From Methylocystis rosea (GTDB lineage: Bacteria > Pseudomonadota > Alphaproteobacteria > Rhizobiales > Beijerinckiaceae), in NCBI RefSeq assembly GCF_003855495.1, contig NZ_CP034086.1, positions 3,509,501 to 3,573,500 on the forward strand: a stretch of DNA of 64,000 nucleotides, read 5' to 3'. The notes under the pieces were generated by a model. It made no database searches, was not told where the DNA came from, and saw only the letters and a program-made list of their open reading frames with translations. Numbering within the stretch: the stretch's first letter is position 1; every line of letters begins with the position of its first letter. Positions 28,201-37,619 of the stretch are shown here, piece after piece. Position numbers and translations under genes: made by a program.

Positions 28201-31200
28201 GCTTCCTGGACCCGAAGCGATGCTCGCCGATCTTATCGCCGGCATCCTGCGCGTGGACCACGTCGGCGCCGATGACGATTTCTTCTTTCTCGGCGGCGAC
28301 AGTATTTCCGCGATAAGCCTTTGTGCGGTGCTGCGTCGGCGCGGCGCCTTGTTGCGGCCGCGAGACATCTTCGAGTGCCGCAGCGTCGCGCGTATGGCGA
28401 AGGTACTCGTGTCGAAGTCTGACGCAGCGCCCGCCGAAACTCTTGAGACCAACGAAATCAGCGAGGCGGAGCTGGATGCCTTGCGCGAGCGTTTCGGTCC
28501 GATCGCCGCCGTATTGCCTGCATTGCCGTTACAAGAAGGACTGCTGTTCCATGCCCGGCTCGGCGAGCAAGCCAGCCGCTACAACGCTATCTCCCGCTTT
28601 GATTTCGAAGGTCCGCTTGATGTCGAAAGACTGAAGGATGCGCTGGAGACGCTGCTCCGCCGTCACCCCCAGCTGGCCGCCATCTTCGACGTTCAACAGG
28701 GCGCAGCGCTGCAAATCCTTCCGCTGCTCGATGAGGGGTCCAGTCTACGCCACTGGCCATGGAAGCGTTGCAATCTCGACGCATGCGATGAACAGCAGCA
28801 AGTCGGCGAACTCGACCGTCTCGAGCGGGCGGAACTCGATCAGGATTTTCTTGGCGCCGAGGCGCAGGAGCGGATGATGGCGCAGGCGACGCTGGTGCGC
28901 CTTGCCGGCGACAGGCATGTTCTGCTCATCTGCTCGCATCATTTGATCGGCGACGGCTGGTCTTCAACGATCATGCTGCGAGAGTTGCTGGGCGCCTATG
29001 CGGGTTATGCGCTGCCGGCTCTCACGCCCGATTATCCAACGGTCGTGCGTCGCCTCACAAGCCGCGACCCGGCCCCGGCGCGTCTCGCCTGGCGAGAGGC
29101 GCTGCAGGGCGTTGCGCCGACATTGCTGTTTGAAGACAAGGGCTTCGGCGCCATTCATGAGCTACCGCTTAATCTTCGGCCCGGGTTCCTGGAAGAACTT
29201 GAGGCGCTGCGCCGCAGCCGTGGCCTAACGCTCAACACGCTGATGCAAGGCGTGTGGGGCGCATTCCTTGCAACAATGACTGGTCGCAACGATGTCGTCT
29301 TCGGGTCGCCGATGTCGGGTCGTTCCGAGGCGATCGAAGGCGTCGAAGCGCATATCGGACTTTTCACCAACACGCTGCCGGTCCGTTTGCGGCTGCGCCC
29401 GGATCAGCCGCTGCTGGAGCAGCTTGCCAATGTCCAGCAGCGACAAATTCGGCTGCTGGAGCATGACGGCGTTGGGCTTGGCGAAATCCAACGGCTTTGC
29501 GGCGTTTCAAACCTGTTCGACACATTGCTCGTGGTGGAGAATTATCCGGAAGACGCGAAGTTGTTCGCGGCGGACTTCGGCGGTCTGCGATGCGTCGGCG
29601 CCCGCAATCGCGGCTATACGCATTATCCCTTGACGCTGATGGTTCTGCCGGGCCGGCAACTGGAGCTGCGGCTCGAATATCGCGAAGGCGTCAAGGAGCC
29701 GGAGCGCATTGCCCGCCGTGTGACGAAACTGCTCGAACAAATCGTCGACCGACCCGATGCGCCGCTCTCTGCGATGGACGTTTTGCTGACCGAGGAGCGT
29801 GATCTGCTCGCGCGCGTCAACGCGACGAAGGTGGCGAATCATCCGAGCACCCTGTGCGAACTGCTGGCGGACCAGGCGCAGTGCACGCCGGACGCCATAG
29901 CGCTGGTCGACGGCGAGTATGCGCTGTCCTACCGCGAGGTTCGGCGGCAAGTGACGGCGCTCGCACGCAACTTCGCGGCTGCCGGCGTCACGGCCGGCGA
30001 CATCGTCGCGATTGCGCTGCCGCGATCTGTTCGACTCGTCATCGCGCTGATGGCCGCGCAAGAAGCGGGCGCCGCCTATCTGCCGCTCGACACCGGCTAT
30101 CCGGAAGAACGTCTTGCGTACATGGTGCAAGACGCCCGACCTCGCCTCATCGTCACCACGTCTGAGCTGCAGGATCGCTTCGAGCGATTGGGCGCATCGC
30201 TTGTCTATGATGAGCTGTTGGACGGCCCCAACGAAAACGCGGTGCGGACCGAGACTCGTTCTCCAAGTCCCGAAGATGCGGCCTATGTCATCTATACCTC
30301 CGGCTCGACCGGTCGTCCTAAGGGCGTGACGGTCTCTCACAAGGCGATCGTCAATCGTTTGCGCTGGATGCAGCATGAGTACCGATTGAGCGCGGACGAC
30401 GTCGTCTTGCAGAAGACGCCAAGCAGCTTCGATGTGTCGGTATGGGAGTTCTTTTGGCCGCTGATGACGGGCGCACGTCTCGTCGTCGCGCCGCCCGAAG
30501 CGCATCGCGATCCACGCGAGCTGCTTCGGCTCATTCAGGATCACCGGGTCAGCGTGATCCATTTCGTTCCGTCAATGCTCGCGACCTTCGTCGCGAGGGC
30601 CGGATCCGAGTCCGGCCATGCGGCGGACTCCAGCAGTTTGCGTCTCGTCTTCTGCAGCGGCGAAGCGCTGTCGAAAGAATTGGCCCGGTCCTATGAGACG
30701 TTGTTCAGCGCGCCGCTGCATAATCTCTACGGTCCGACAGAGGCGGCTGTCGACGTCACCTATCAACAGGCCTGCGGAGTTGGCGCGGACGACGCTGCTG
30801 CGGCGGCCAGCGTTCCCATCGGCCGGCCCGTGTGGAACACAGGCTTGCGGGTTCTCGATGGCTGGCTGCGGCCGACGCCCGTCGGAGTCGCTGGCGAACT
30901 TTATCTTTCTGGCGTCCAGCTTGCCGATGGTTACCTCGGCCGCCCGTCGCTTACGGCCAGTCGTTTCGTCGCCGATCCTTTTGCGGACGGCGAGAGAATG
31001 TATCGCACAGGCGATATCGTCCGCTGGCTCGCGAACGGAACCGTCGAATATCTTGGTCGAGGCGACGACCAGATCAAGATTCGTGGCCAGCGGATCGAAC
31101 TCGGCGAAATCGAAAGCGTGCTGCTGGAGCAGCCCGGCGTCGCGCAGGCCGCGGTCATAGCAAGAGCGACGGGCGAACGCGTCGGCGGCGGCGCCGATGA

Positions 31201-32404
31201 GCGTCACTTGATCGGCTATGTCGTTCCATCAAGCGATACGGAGCTTGATGGCGAGGCGTTGCGCGGCGCGCTCTTGCGTCGTCTCCCCGGCCACATGACT
31301 CCGACGGCCGTAGTCTGCCTGAAGGAATTTCCGCTGAACGCCAGCGGCAAACTGGACAGAAAGGCGTTGCCGGCGCCGGGAGGCGCGCTTCATCGCCAAG
31401 GCCGCAAGCCGCTTCCGGGAATTGAGACGATTCTTGCAGAAATATTCGCGCGCGTTCTTGAGATCGATGAGATCAACGCCGACGATGACTTCTTTGCGCT
31501 CGGCGGACATTCCCTGCTCGCTATGCAGCTTGCCGCCGCGTTGGAGACGGAATTCAAGACGCCTGTCTCCGTCGGTGAAGTCATCGTCAATTCGAGCGTT
31601 GAGCGGCTTGCGCGCGCGCTTTTCGACGAACAAGCGGGCGAAGAGCGCAAGGCGGGCTTCGGCGAAGTTCTGCATCTGCGCTCGGGCGCCGATGCGCCGC
31701 TGATCTGCATTCATCCCGCTTCTGGCTTTTCGTGGCAGTTCAGCGTCCTTACCCGCTACCTCCAAAGCGACTGCCCCGTGATCGGACTTCAGTCGCCGCG
31801 GCCGAACGGAGTCATCGCCGTCTGCGATACGATGGATGAGGTCTGCAAGAGACATCTCGAAACGATCCGCAAAATTCAGCCTCATGGGCCTTACCGGCTG
31901 CTCGGCTATTCGCTTGGCGGCGTAGTGGCGCAGGCGATCGCTGTGCGACTTGTCGAAGAAGGCGACGTGGTCGACTTTCTCGGACTGCTCGACACCTATC
32001 CGCCAGAAATCCAGGACTGGACCAGACCGCCGACGGAAGACGAAGAGAACGAGATCGAGAAGGAGCGCGCGCTGTTCATGAACGCCTCCAAAGACGCTCT
32101 CGATTCGGCCTTGGCGAAGGAAAAGGCCGAGATGTTCGGCAATATCATGCGGAACTACGAAGATTCAGTGCGTCTACTCTCCACCGCGAGGACGGCGCGC
32201 TATCCCGGAGCGGCGACGCTATTCGTAGCGAGGCGGACCTTGCCGCCGGGAATGGACGTCCAGGAGACCTGGCGTCCCTATGTGGGCCAGCTCAACGTCG
32301 TCGACCTGGACTGCGCCCACACGGACATTGTCTCTCCGCGCTCCCTGCAGGCTTTGGGGCCAATCCTCAATCGCTTGCTGCGCGACAGAGAGGCGAGGAG
32401 CTAG
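25205..32404 (+). CDS. Dimodular siderophore NRPS, C-A-T-C-A-T-TE (DhbF/EntF type)
   Basis: The 2399-aa synthetase has these landmarks: C1 active site HHLMVDG (156-162); A1 with YTSGSTGKPKG near 625; T1 Ser1033 in GGDSI; C2 HHLIGDG near 1245; A2 with YTSGSTGRPKG near 1697; T2 Ser2103 in GGHSL; thioesterase Ser2236 in GYSLGG with His in DCAHTD. No epimerase domain is present. Aligning by eye to the GrsA positions, A2 reads D-V-W-H-F-S-L-V-D-K, the EntF L-serine code. A1 reads D-V-G-N-F-I-V-V-E-K, which I cannot assign. C1 probably accepts dihydroxybenzoyl from EntB, and the thioesterase probably trimerises and cyclises. The product is therefore likely (DHB-X-Ser)3, neither enterobactin nor bacillibactin. 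The GTG start has an AAGGGAAAG ribosome binding site. Confidence 0.93.
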   Translation: MLLAPTLRPSVPIALELPLIAAQPGIWMGDQVSPTRNAFIVAQYVELCGDVDLESLRRAIRIGLSEADTVHARFIETEGQLSQIIPQRINAGESPDPDVVDVSEEPDPKAAALAVMRADLAADLPLDGDALLYRHVLIRLGETSNGERWFWYQRYHHLMVDGFSFTAIARRIADIYTALRRGKPLGDSPFTSFAEVVEEYQSYEGSKAQEADRWFWLDHAKNLPTPIALSQPRTKISQDADVSLPRRRRISLPPDVMAAFETQGVTMRVSGVEMAMAAVFAYLHRMSGATRLTVGMPFMRRMGSIALFAAGPVVNVLPVQLSMAPSMLLSEAATALASELKAVRRRQRYEAEQLRRDLGLVGSDRSLYGPMLNLKMFDYRLDFDGVAGVTHQLASGPVEDMEVDLYVDDGRLTIDLVANCDRYDEQDLELHAKRLACLVERLAADPKLPIGAAALLTEGERALIAAANDTAKDVPRLTLCDMLAAQAAKTPDAIALVDGDHTLTYREVRRQVSRFAQMLADAGVVAEDHVAIALPRTVHLSLAILAVLETGAAYLPLDINYPDERLAYMAEDAAPRVIITSETLRSRFENMGPVLIFDELTPGVEEHPSAPKTTLTPDHPAYIIYTSGSTGKPKGVVVSHGAVVNLLCWLQDEYALNADDVVLQKTPCSFDVSVGEFFWPLTCGARLVMAPEDVDRDPEALLQVIRDYRVTTMNFVPSLLAAFVAGVRATANPARDAVSLRAVFCIGEALSKELAEAFENLFHAPLHNVYGPTEATVEVTYQPAFGQALASARGPGVPIGRPLWNTGLRILDSRLRPAPIGVAGDLYLTGSQLAQGYWRRASLTASRFVADPKADGARMYRTGDIARWLPDGTVDYLGRSDDQLKIRGQRIELGEIESALRDQPGVGQAAVIARIFGCGHASALASDARQLIGYVTPATRGDELDGDALRAALGKRLPAYMTPVAIVALEELPLSANGKLDRKALPDPSEAARSKSRQLLPGPEAMLADLIAGILRVDHVGADDDFFFLGGDSISAISLCAVLRRRGALLRPRDIFECRSVARMAKVLVSKSDAAPAETLETNEISEAELDALRERFGPIAAVLPALPLQEGLLFHARLGEQASRYNAISRFDFEGPLDVERLKDALETLLRRHPQLAAIFDVQQGAALQILPLLDEGSSLRHWPWKRCNLDACDEQQQVGELDRLERAELDQDFLGAEAQERMMAQATLVRLAGDRHVLLICSHHLIGDGWSSTIMLRELLGAYAGYALPALTPDYPTVVRRLTSRDPAPARLAWREALQGVAPTLLFEDKGFGAIHELPLNLRPGFLEELEALRRSRGLTLNTLMQGVWGAFLATMTGRNDVVFGSPMSGRSEAIEGVEAHIGLFTNTLPVRLRLRPDQPLLEQLANVQQRQIRLLEHDGVGLGEIQRLCGVSNLFDTLLVVENYPEDAKLFAADFGGLRCVGARNRGYTHYPLTLMVLPGRQLELRLEYREGVKEPERIARRVTKLLEQIVDRPDAPLSAMDVLLTEERDLLARVNATKVANHPSTLCELLADQAQCTPDAIALVDGEYALSYREVRRQVTALARNFAAAGVTAGDIVAIALPRSVRLVIALMAAQEAGAAYLPLDTGYPEERLAYMVQDARPRLIVTTSELQDRFERLGASLVYDELLDGPNENAVRTETRSPSPEDAAYVIYTSGSTGRPKGVTVSHKAIVNRLRWMQHEYRLSADDVVLQKTPSSFDVSVWEFFWPLMTGARLVVAPPEAHRDPRELLRLIQDHRVSVIHFVPSMLATFVARAGSESGHAADSSSLRLVFCSGEALSKELARSYETLFSAPLHNLYGPTEAAVDVTYQQACGVGADDAAAAASVPIGRPVWNTGLRVLDGWLRPTPVGVAGELYLSGVQLADGYLGRPSLTASRFVADPFADGERMYRTGDIVRWLANGTVEYLGRGDDQIKIRGQRIELGEIESVLLEQPGVAQAAVIARATGERVGGGADERHLIGYVVPSSDTELDGEALRGALLRRLPGHMTPTAVVCLKEFPLNASGKLDRKALPAPGGALHRQGRKPLPGIETILAEIFARVLEIDEINADDDFFALGGHSLLAMQLAAALETEFKTPVSVGEVIVNSSVERLARALFDEQAGEERKAGFGEVLHLRSGADAPLICIHPASGFSWQFSVLTRYLQSDCPVIGLQSPRPNGVIAVCDTMDEVCKRHLETIRKIQPHGPYRLLGYSLGGVVAQAIAVRLVEEGDVVDFLGLLDTYPPEIQDWTRPPTEDEENEIEKERALFMNASKDALDSALAKEKAEMFGNIMRNYEDSVRLLSTARTARYPGAATLFVARRTLPPGMDVQETWRPYVGQLNVVDLDCAHTDIVSPRSLQALGPILNRLLRDREARS

Positions 32405-32407
32405 GGG

Positions 32408-33823
32408 ATGGACACTCAGCACTCCCCAGAAGCGTCGCAAGAGAAGCGCAACGAAGGTCATGCCGTGTCGTCGGGTTCATCTCCTGATCCGGCGGGCGGC
32501 GTCGCCAAGAACATCGTCAAGAACAAATCTACTCTGCTGTTGGACCTTAGCCTGCTGCGCGACAACGCCGCATTTCGCACCGTCGTCATTGCGCGGACCC
32601 TGTCGGTGTTTTCGCTGGGCATGCTGACAGTGGCGGTCCCAGTTCAAATCCAGGAATTGACCGGCTCGCCTATGCAGGTCGGAATATCCATGGCGCTCGG
32701 CGGCGGCGGCGCCTTCGCCGGGCTGTTGGCGGGTGGGGTGCTCGCCGACCGGTGGGATAGACGCAAGCTCATCCTCTTTGCGCGGTCGGTGTGCGGCATT
32801 GGCTTCGCCGCGCTCGCCGTCAATGGCTTCAGCTCGTCGCCGTCAGTGCTGGCGATCTATGCGTTGGCGTTGTGGGACGGATTTTTCAGCGCGCTCGGCG
32901 TTACTGCGCTGCTCGCCGCCACGCCTTTTCTCGTCGGCCGCGACAATCTTGGCGCTGCCGGCCAGTTCAACATGCTGACGGTTCGCATGGGCGGAATCCT
33001 CTCTCCGGCAATCGGCGGGATGGTGATCGCGTCTTTCGGCGTGGGCTGGAATTACCTTGCAGCCGCGATCGGCGCGCTGCTGACCGTCGCTCAGCTCATG
33101 CGGCTTCCGCCGATGCCTCCCGCCAGACGCGAACCGCAGCACCCGCTGCGCGCGCTCGGGGCGGGCGTCGGCTATCTTTTCGTTAACAGGCTTGTCGGCG
33201 CCGTCGTCGCGGTGGGCGCGCTTGTCAGTCTCGGCGGCGGCGTTCGCATTCTCTTGCCGGCGCTTGCCGAGGACGTATACCGCGTCGGGCCGTCGGCGGT
33301 GGGGATGATGTATGCCGCTGCGCCGCTTGGCGCGACGGCAGCGGCCTTAACGGGCGGTTGGCTCGGCGGCTTTGCTCGTTCCGGAGCGCTACTGCTCGCG
33401 AGCGGCGCGGCAGCTTTCGTCGCGCTGGGGTCGCTCGGATTTATCAGCGATCCTGTCGTCGGTTTTGTGGCGCTCACGGGCTTTGGCTATTTGAGCTCGA
33501 TCGCATCGCTTCTGCAGTTCACTCTTGTCCAACGCCACACGCCAGAACATTTGTTGGGTCGGGTCAATGGTCTATGGGCCGCCCAGGCGGTCACTGGCGA
33601 CGCGTTTGGCGCGCTCGCGCTTGGAGGCCTGACTCGCGTTTTGCCGCTGACGTCCGCCATCCTCATTTTCAGCCTTATCGCGCTTTTTTCGAGCGGGGCG
33701 ATGGCGATCGGATTTCGTTCCCTTCGCTTCGCCTCGTCAAAGAGGAGCGAGGATTTGTCTTCGACGAGCGCCGAAACGAGCGAACGGCCGCAGCCTCAAC
33801 TCTCGAAGACCGAGAAAGCTTGA
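32408..33823 (+). CDS. EntS-type siderophore exporter (MFS)
   Basis: The 471-aa, 12-helix major facilitator has the motif LADRWDRRKLILFAR and an EntS-like N-terminus (LLLDLSLLRDNAAFRTVVIA). EntS exports enterobactin across the inner membrane. It starts 3 bp after the NRPS stop, so it should be co-expressed with siderophore synthesis. About 40 polar residues precede helix 1, and the C-terminal tail of about 35 residues is Ser/Glu-rich. Confidence 0.93.
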   Translation: MDTQHSPEASQEKRNEGHAVSSGSSPDPAGGVAKNIVKNKSTLLLDLSLLRDNAAFRTVVIARTLSVFSLGMLTVAVPVQIQELTGSPMQVGISMALGGGGAFAGLLAGGVLADRWDRRKLILFARSVCGIGFAALAVNGFSSSPSVLAIYALALWDGFFSALGVTALLAATPFLVGRDNLGAAGQFNMLTVRMGGILSPAIGGMVIASFGVGWNYLAAAIGALLTVAQLMRLPPMPPARREPQHPLRALGAGVGYLFVNRLVGAVVAVGALVSLGGGVRILLPALAEDVYRVGPSAVGMMYAAAPLGATAAALTGGWLGGFARSGALLLASGAAAFVALGSLGFISDPVVGFVALTGFGYLSSIASLLQFTLVQRHTPEHLLGRVNGLWAAQAVTGDAFGALALGGLTRVLPLTSAILIFSLIALFSSGAMAIGFRSLRFASSKRSEDLSSTSAETSERPQPQLSKTEKA

Positions 33824-33891
33824 TGTGCACGCCGTGCATGTAGGCGACGCCTTTTGATGAAGAACGATATCGATAGCGGTAGAGGTGCGAC

Positions 33892-35082
33892 ATGAATGCG
33901 ATTAATCTTGCTCCTTCAGTTTCGACCATTGAAGCCAATCCCAGCTTTGTGTTCACTTCGCCGCACCGAAGCCTCAAAGCATTCGGCGTTGCCGAGCGAA
34001 TTTGTCTTTCGGCGTGCGGAGCGGCGCATTCGGATAGTTTCCTGCAGATGGCCGTGCAGGGCGCAATCAATCGGGCGCGGCAGGCCGGACAGGTGAATCC
34101 CATCGTTGCGGGCGCCATTCCTTTCGACATACGGCAGCCCTGCTCACTGTTCGTGCCAATGAGTTATACTGAATTCGTAAGAGAGTCGCTGATGGTCGAG
34201 GAGCGACGCTCGGAGCGGGCGCCCACGGTCCTCGGCATGCGTAGCCTCCCCGACAAGGACGCATTCAAAGACGCCGTCACGCGCGCGATCACAAGCTTTC
34301 GCGCGGGTAAAATGTCGAAAGCGGTTCTATCCCGCATCCTCGAAATCGAACTCGCACAACCGGTCGACGTCACAGCGATCTTGAACGCCTTGATGAAGCA
34401 AAATCCCAGCGGCTATCATTTCAAGGCGCCTTTGGGCGATGGAGCGATATTGCTTGGCGCAAGTCCCGAACTCCTCATCCAAAAGGACGGCGCCGCCATT
34501 CGCTCTAATCCCTTGGCCGGTTCGGCCAAACGCAGATCGGACCCGGAAGAGGATCGGCTGGCGAGCCGCAAGCTGTTGCAGTCGAACAAAGACAATTTCG
34601 AGCACAGGCTTGTTGTGGATGAAATACAGGAAGCACTGGAGCCCGTATGCAAAGCTCTAACGACGCCCACTGAGCCAGCGCTCATGAACACGTCGACGAT
34701 GTGGCATCTCTCGACATTGATCACCGGCGAGCTGGCGAACCACCACACGTCGGCGCTTCAACTTGCCTGTCGGCTGCATCCGACGCCAGCGGTCTGCGGC
34801 TATCCAACCGCTGAGTCGCGGTCGTTGATTGGCGCTCTGGAGCCATTCGACCGCGGCGTTTTCAGCGGCGCCGTCGGATGGTGCGACTCAGAGGGTAATG
34901 GCGAGTGGGCGGTGGCGATAAGGTGCGGAACGGTTCACGACAAAGCCATTCGACTCTTTGCCGGCGCCGGCATCGTCGAAGCTTCTGATCCGGAATCCGA
35001 ATGGGCGGAAACTGAAGCCAAGTTAGGCACGATGCTGCGCGCCTTCGGAATAGAAACGGGGGAGCGCCCCGCATGCCGATAG
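33892..35082 (+). CDS. entC: Isochorismate synthase
   Basis: The 396-aa chorismate-utilising enzyme converts chorismate to isochorismate, the first step of 2,3-dihydroxybenzoate synthesis. Visible motifs include [35 protein letters not shown], the [11 protein letters not shown] signature and FSGAVGWCD near the C-terminus. It overlaps entE by 10 bp. A salicylate-type bifunctional synthase is unlikely because EntB and EntA follow in the operon. Confidence 0.95.
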   Translation: MNAINLAPSVSTIEANPSFVFTSPHRSLKAFGVAERICLSACGAAHSDSFLQMAVQGAINRARQAGQVNPIVAGAIPFDIRQPCSLFVPMSYTEFVRESLMVEERRSERAPTVLGMRSLPDKDAFKDAVTRAITSFRAGKMSKAVLSRILEIELAQPVDVTAILNALMKQNPSGYHFKAPLGDGAILLGASPELLIQKDGAAIRSNPLAGSAKRRSDPEEDRLASRKLLQSNKDNFEHRLVVDEIQEALEPVCKALTTPTEPALMNTSTMWHLSTLITGELANHHTSALQLACRLHPTPAVCGYPTAESRSLIGALEPFDRGVFSGAVGWCDSEGNGEWAVAIRCGTVHDKAIRLFAGAGIVEASDPESEWAETEAKLGTMLRAFGIETGERPACR

Positions 35083-36695
35083 AGTTCACGCCCTGGCCCG
35101 ACGCCTTCGCCCGTAGATATCGCGACAAGGGCTATTGGCGCGGCGAGCCGCTGACCGAGATTTTGCAGCGCGCCTGCCATCGTCATCCTGACGCAGCCGC
35201 GCTCATTTGCGGCGAGCGACATCTCACTTACGCTGAGTTGGACGCTAGGTCCTCGCGCCTTGCGTCTAGCCTCATGCGGCGCGGAATAGTGCAGGGCGAT
35301 ACGGCGCTCGTGCAACTTCCCAACGTCGCCGAGTTTTACATCGTCTTTTTTGCGCTGCTCAAAATGGGAGTGGCGCCGGTCAACGCGCTGTTCAGCCACG
35401 ACAGGCTGGAGATGACCGCCTATGCGCAGCAGCTTCAGCCCAAGCTTCTCATCGCGTCCGCCGAACATCGTCTCTTCGCGGATGGCGTCTATGTCACAGG
35501 CTTCCGAAGCTGCGCGCCGACATTGAGCGTCGTGGCCATCCACGGACGAACTGAATATGCTGAAAATCTCGAGGCGCTGTGGGAATGTGACTCAGACGGC
35601 GCGGCGGATGGACCGCGTCCGTCCGCGGCCGATCAGGTGGCGTTTTTCCAATTGTCGGGCGGCAGCACCGGCGTTCCCAAGCTCATTCCGCGCACCCATG
35701 ACGATTACTTCTACAGCGTCCGGAGAAGCGCGGAAATCTGCGGTCTGACGGCTGAGAGCCGCTACCTGTGCGCGCTACCCGCGCCGCATAATTATCCGCT
35801 CAGTTCGCCCGGCGCGCTCGGCGTCTTTCACGTCGGCGGAACAGTGGTGATGGCGCGAAATCCGAGCGCGGATCTCTGCTTCGATCTCATTCGCCGTCAC
35901 AAGGTCAATATCACAGCGATTGTGCCGACGGTTGCTTCGCTATGGCTCGACGCCGCCGCCAACGACTCTCGCGAAGCGCCGAATCTCACAGTGATGCAAG
36001 TCGGCGGCGCGCGGCTCAGCGAGACGGTCGCCCGCCGAATTGTCGCGACCTTCGGCTGTCGGCTGCAGCAGGTTTTCGGCATGGCCGAGGGGCTCGTCAA
36101 CTACACAGGTCTTGATGATGCGCCCGAGCGCATTTTCACGACTCAAGGCCGGCCGATGAGTCCCGATGACGAACTGAAAGTCGTCGATGCAGATGGCGAA
36201 GAGGTCGCCGCAGGCGAGGTCGGCGAGCTGCTGACACGCGGTCCGTACACGGTCCGGGGCTATTATCGCTCCCCAGAACATAACGCTCGCGCCTTCGATG
36301 ACGACGGTTTCTATCACACGGGCGATCTGGTCGAGATGACGGCGGAGGGATGTGTCAGAGTCGTGGGCCGCAAGAAGGATCAAATCAACCGCGGCGGCGA
36401 GAAGATTGCGGCGGAAGAGATCGAGAATGTGCTGCTGCAGCACGGGGCGGTCGTCCACGCGGCGCTCATTTCCATGCCTGACGCCCTGATGGGGGAGAAA
36501 AGTTGCGCTTACATTGTCACGAGCGACGCGGCGCTAAGACCGATCGCCTTGCGCAAGCACCTCCGCAGCCAGGGTGTCGCTGAATTCAAACTCCCTGACC
36601 GTTTTGAATTCGTCGATCAAATGCCGCTTACCGCCTTCGGGAAGGTCGATAAGCAAACACTGCGCGACGACATCCAGACGAAGCTCAACGTCTAA
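35073..36695 (+). CDS. entE: 2,3-dihydroxybenzoate-AMP ligase
   Basis: The 540-aa stand-alone adenylation enzyme activates 2,3-dihydroxybenzoate and loads it on the aryl carrier domain of EntB. The P-loop-like motif reads [14 protein letters not shown]. The aryl-acid pocket motif [10 protein letters not shown] is the one seen in DhbE and EntE, whose Asn and Ser bind the two hydroxyls. The hinge and catalytic-lysine motifs are [14 protein letters not shown] and TAFGKVDK. The ATG start lies within the end of entC. Confidence 0.96.
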   Translation: MPIEFTPWPDAFARRYRDKGYWRGEPLTEILQRACHRHPDAAALICGERHLTYAELDARSSRLASSLMRRGIVQGDTALVQLPNVAEFYIVFFALLKMGVAPVNALFSHDRLEMTAYAQQLQPKLLIASAEHRLFADGVYVTGFRSCAPTLSVVAIHGRTEYAENLEALWECDSDGAADGPRPSAADQVAFFQLSGGSTGVPKLIPRTHDDYFYSVRRSAEICGLTAESRYLCALPAPHNYPLSSPGALGVFHVGGTVVMARNPSADLCFDLIRRHKVNITAIVPTVASLWLDAAANDSREAPNLTVMQVGGARLSETVARRIVATFGCRLQQVFGMAEGLVNYTGLDDAPERIFTTQGRPMSPDDELKVVDADGEEVAAGEVGELLTRGPYTVRGYYRSPEHNARAFDDDGFYHTGDLVEMTAEGCVRVVGRKKDQINRGGEKIAAEEIENVLLQHGAVVHAALISMPDALMGEKSCAYIVTSDAALRPIALRKHLRSQGVAEFKLPDRFEFVDQMPLTAFGKVDKQTLRDDIQTKLNV

Positions 36696-36714
36696 ACGCA
36701 AACAGGAATTGACC

Positions 36715-37602
36715 ATGGCCATACAGTCCCTTGCGTCCTACGCCATGCCGGGCCCGGACTCCTTCCGAATAAACAAAGTCAACTGGAGTTTTGCGCCCGA
36801 GCGCGCGGCGCTGCTGATCCACGACATGCAAGACTATTTCGTCGGCTTCTATGGCGAGGAAAGTCCACTTGTCGATCAGCTTGTTTCGAACATTCGTAGG
36901 ATGCGCGCCTTTTTCAGGGCCCACGGCGCCCCGGTGATCTATACGGCGCAACCGATTGAACAGAGCGACGAAGATCGCGGGTTGTTGAGCGATATGTGGG
37001 GACCGGGTCTGAACGCTCATCCAGACCAACATAAGATCGTTGAAGCCTTGTCGCCGGAAGCGGACGACAAGGTGCTGACCAAATGGCGTTACAGCGCCTT
37101 CAAGCGTTCGTCCCTGGCCGAGATGATGAAGGACATGGGCAGAGATCAACTGGCGATCTGCGGCGTCTACGGCCACATCGGTTGTCTGACGACGGCGCTC
37201 GACGCCTTCATGCATGACATCAAGCCTTTCATGATCGCCGACGCTATCGGCGATTTTTCGCTCGAAGATCATCTCATGACTCTAAACTATGTCGCCGGAC
37301 GCTGCGGCATGGTGGTCGGCGTCGACGAATTGCTCGCCGCGCGAAACACGCATTCTGCGCCGCTGACCAGAGAAGACCTCAAGAAGCAGCTTTTGTCGGC
37401 GCTCGATGTCGAGGAATCAGACTTCGACCCCGACGAAAACCTCATCGATTACGGCCTCGACTCGGTGCGAGTCATGATGCTGGTCACCGAATGGCGCAAG
37501 CTCGGCATCGATGTGGGTTTTGATGAGTTGGCGAAAAAGCCGACCTTGAATGGCTGGTGGGACATCATCGATCGGCGGCTCGCCGCGGTCGTCTCCGCGT
37601 GA
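36715..37602 (+). CDS. entB: Isochorismatase with aryl carrier domain
   Basis: The 295-aa bifunctional protein has an N-terminal isochorismatase domain (LLIHDMQDYFVGFY, TKWRYSAFKRSSL, CGVYGHIGCLTTALDAF) that yields 2,3-dihydro-2,3-dihydroxybenzoate. A C-terminal aryl carrier domain has the phosphopantetheine Ser250 in DYGLDSVRVM. It delivers the DHB starter to C1 of the NRPS. ATG 36715 is chosen on the GGAA sequence upstream and on family length. No phosphopantetheinyl transferase gene (entD) is seen in the window. Confidence 0.96.
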   Translation: MAIQSLASYAMPGPDSFRINKVNWSFAPERAALLIHDMQDYFVGFYGEESPLVDQLVSNIRRMRAFFRAHGAPVIYTAQPIEQSDEDRGLLSDMWGPGLNAHPDQHKIVEALSPEADDKVLTKWRYSAFKRSSLAEMMKDMGRDQLAICGVYGHIGCLTTALDAFMHDIKPFMIADAIGDFSLEDHLMTLNYVAGRCGMVVGVDELLAARNTHSAPLTREDLKKQLLSALDVEESDFDPDENLIDYGLDSVRVMMLVTEWRKLGIDVGFDELAKKPTLNGWWDIIDRRLAAVVSA

Positions 37603-37619
37603 CGTCTCGGCGGTTGCGA

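Noticed and set aside
25205..32404. Calling the product bacillibactin (DHB-Gly-Thr)
   Set aside because: The domain order matches DhbF, but A2 carries the serine code and A1 does not show a glycine code.
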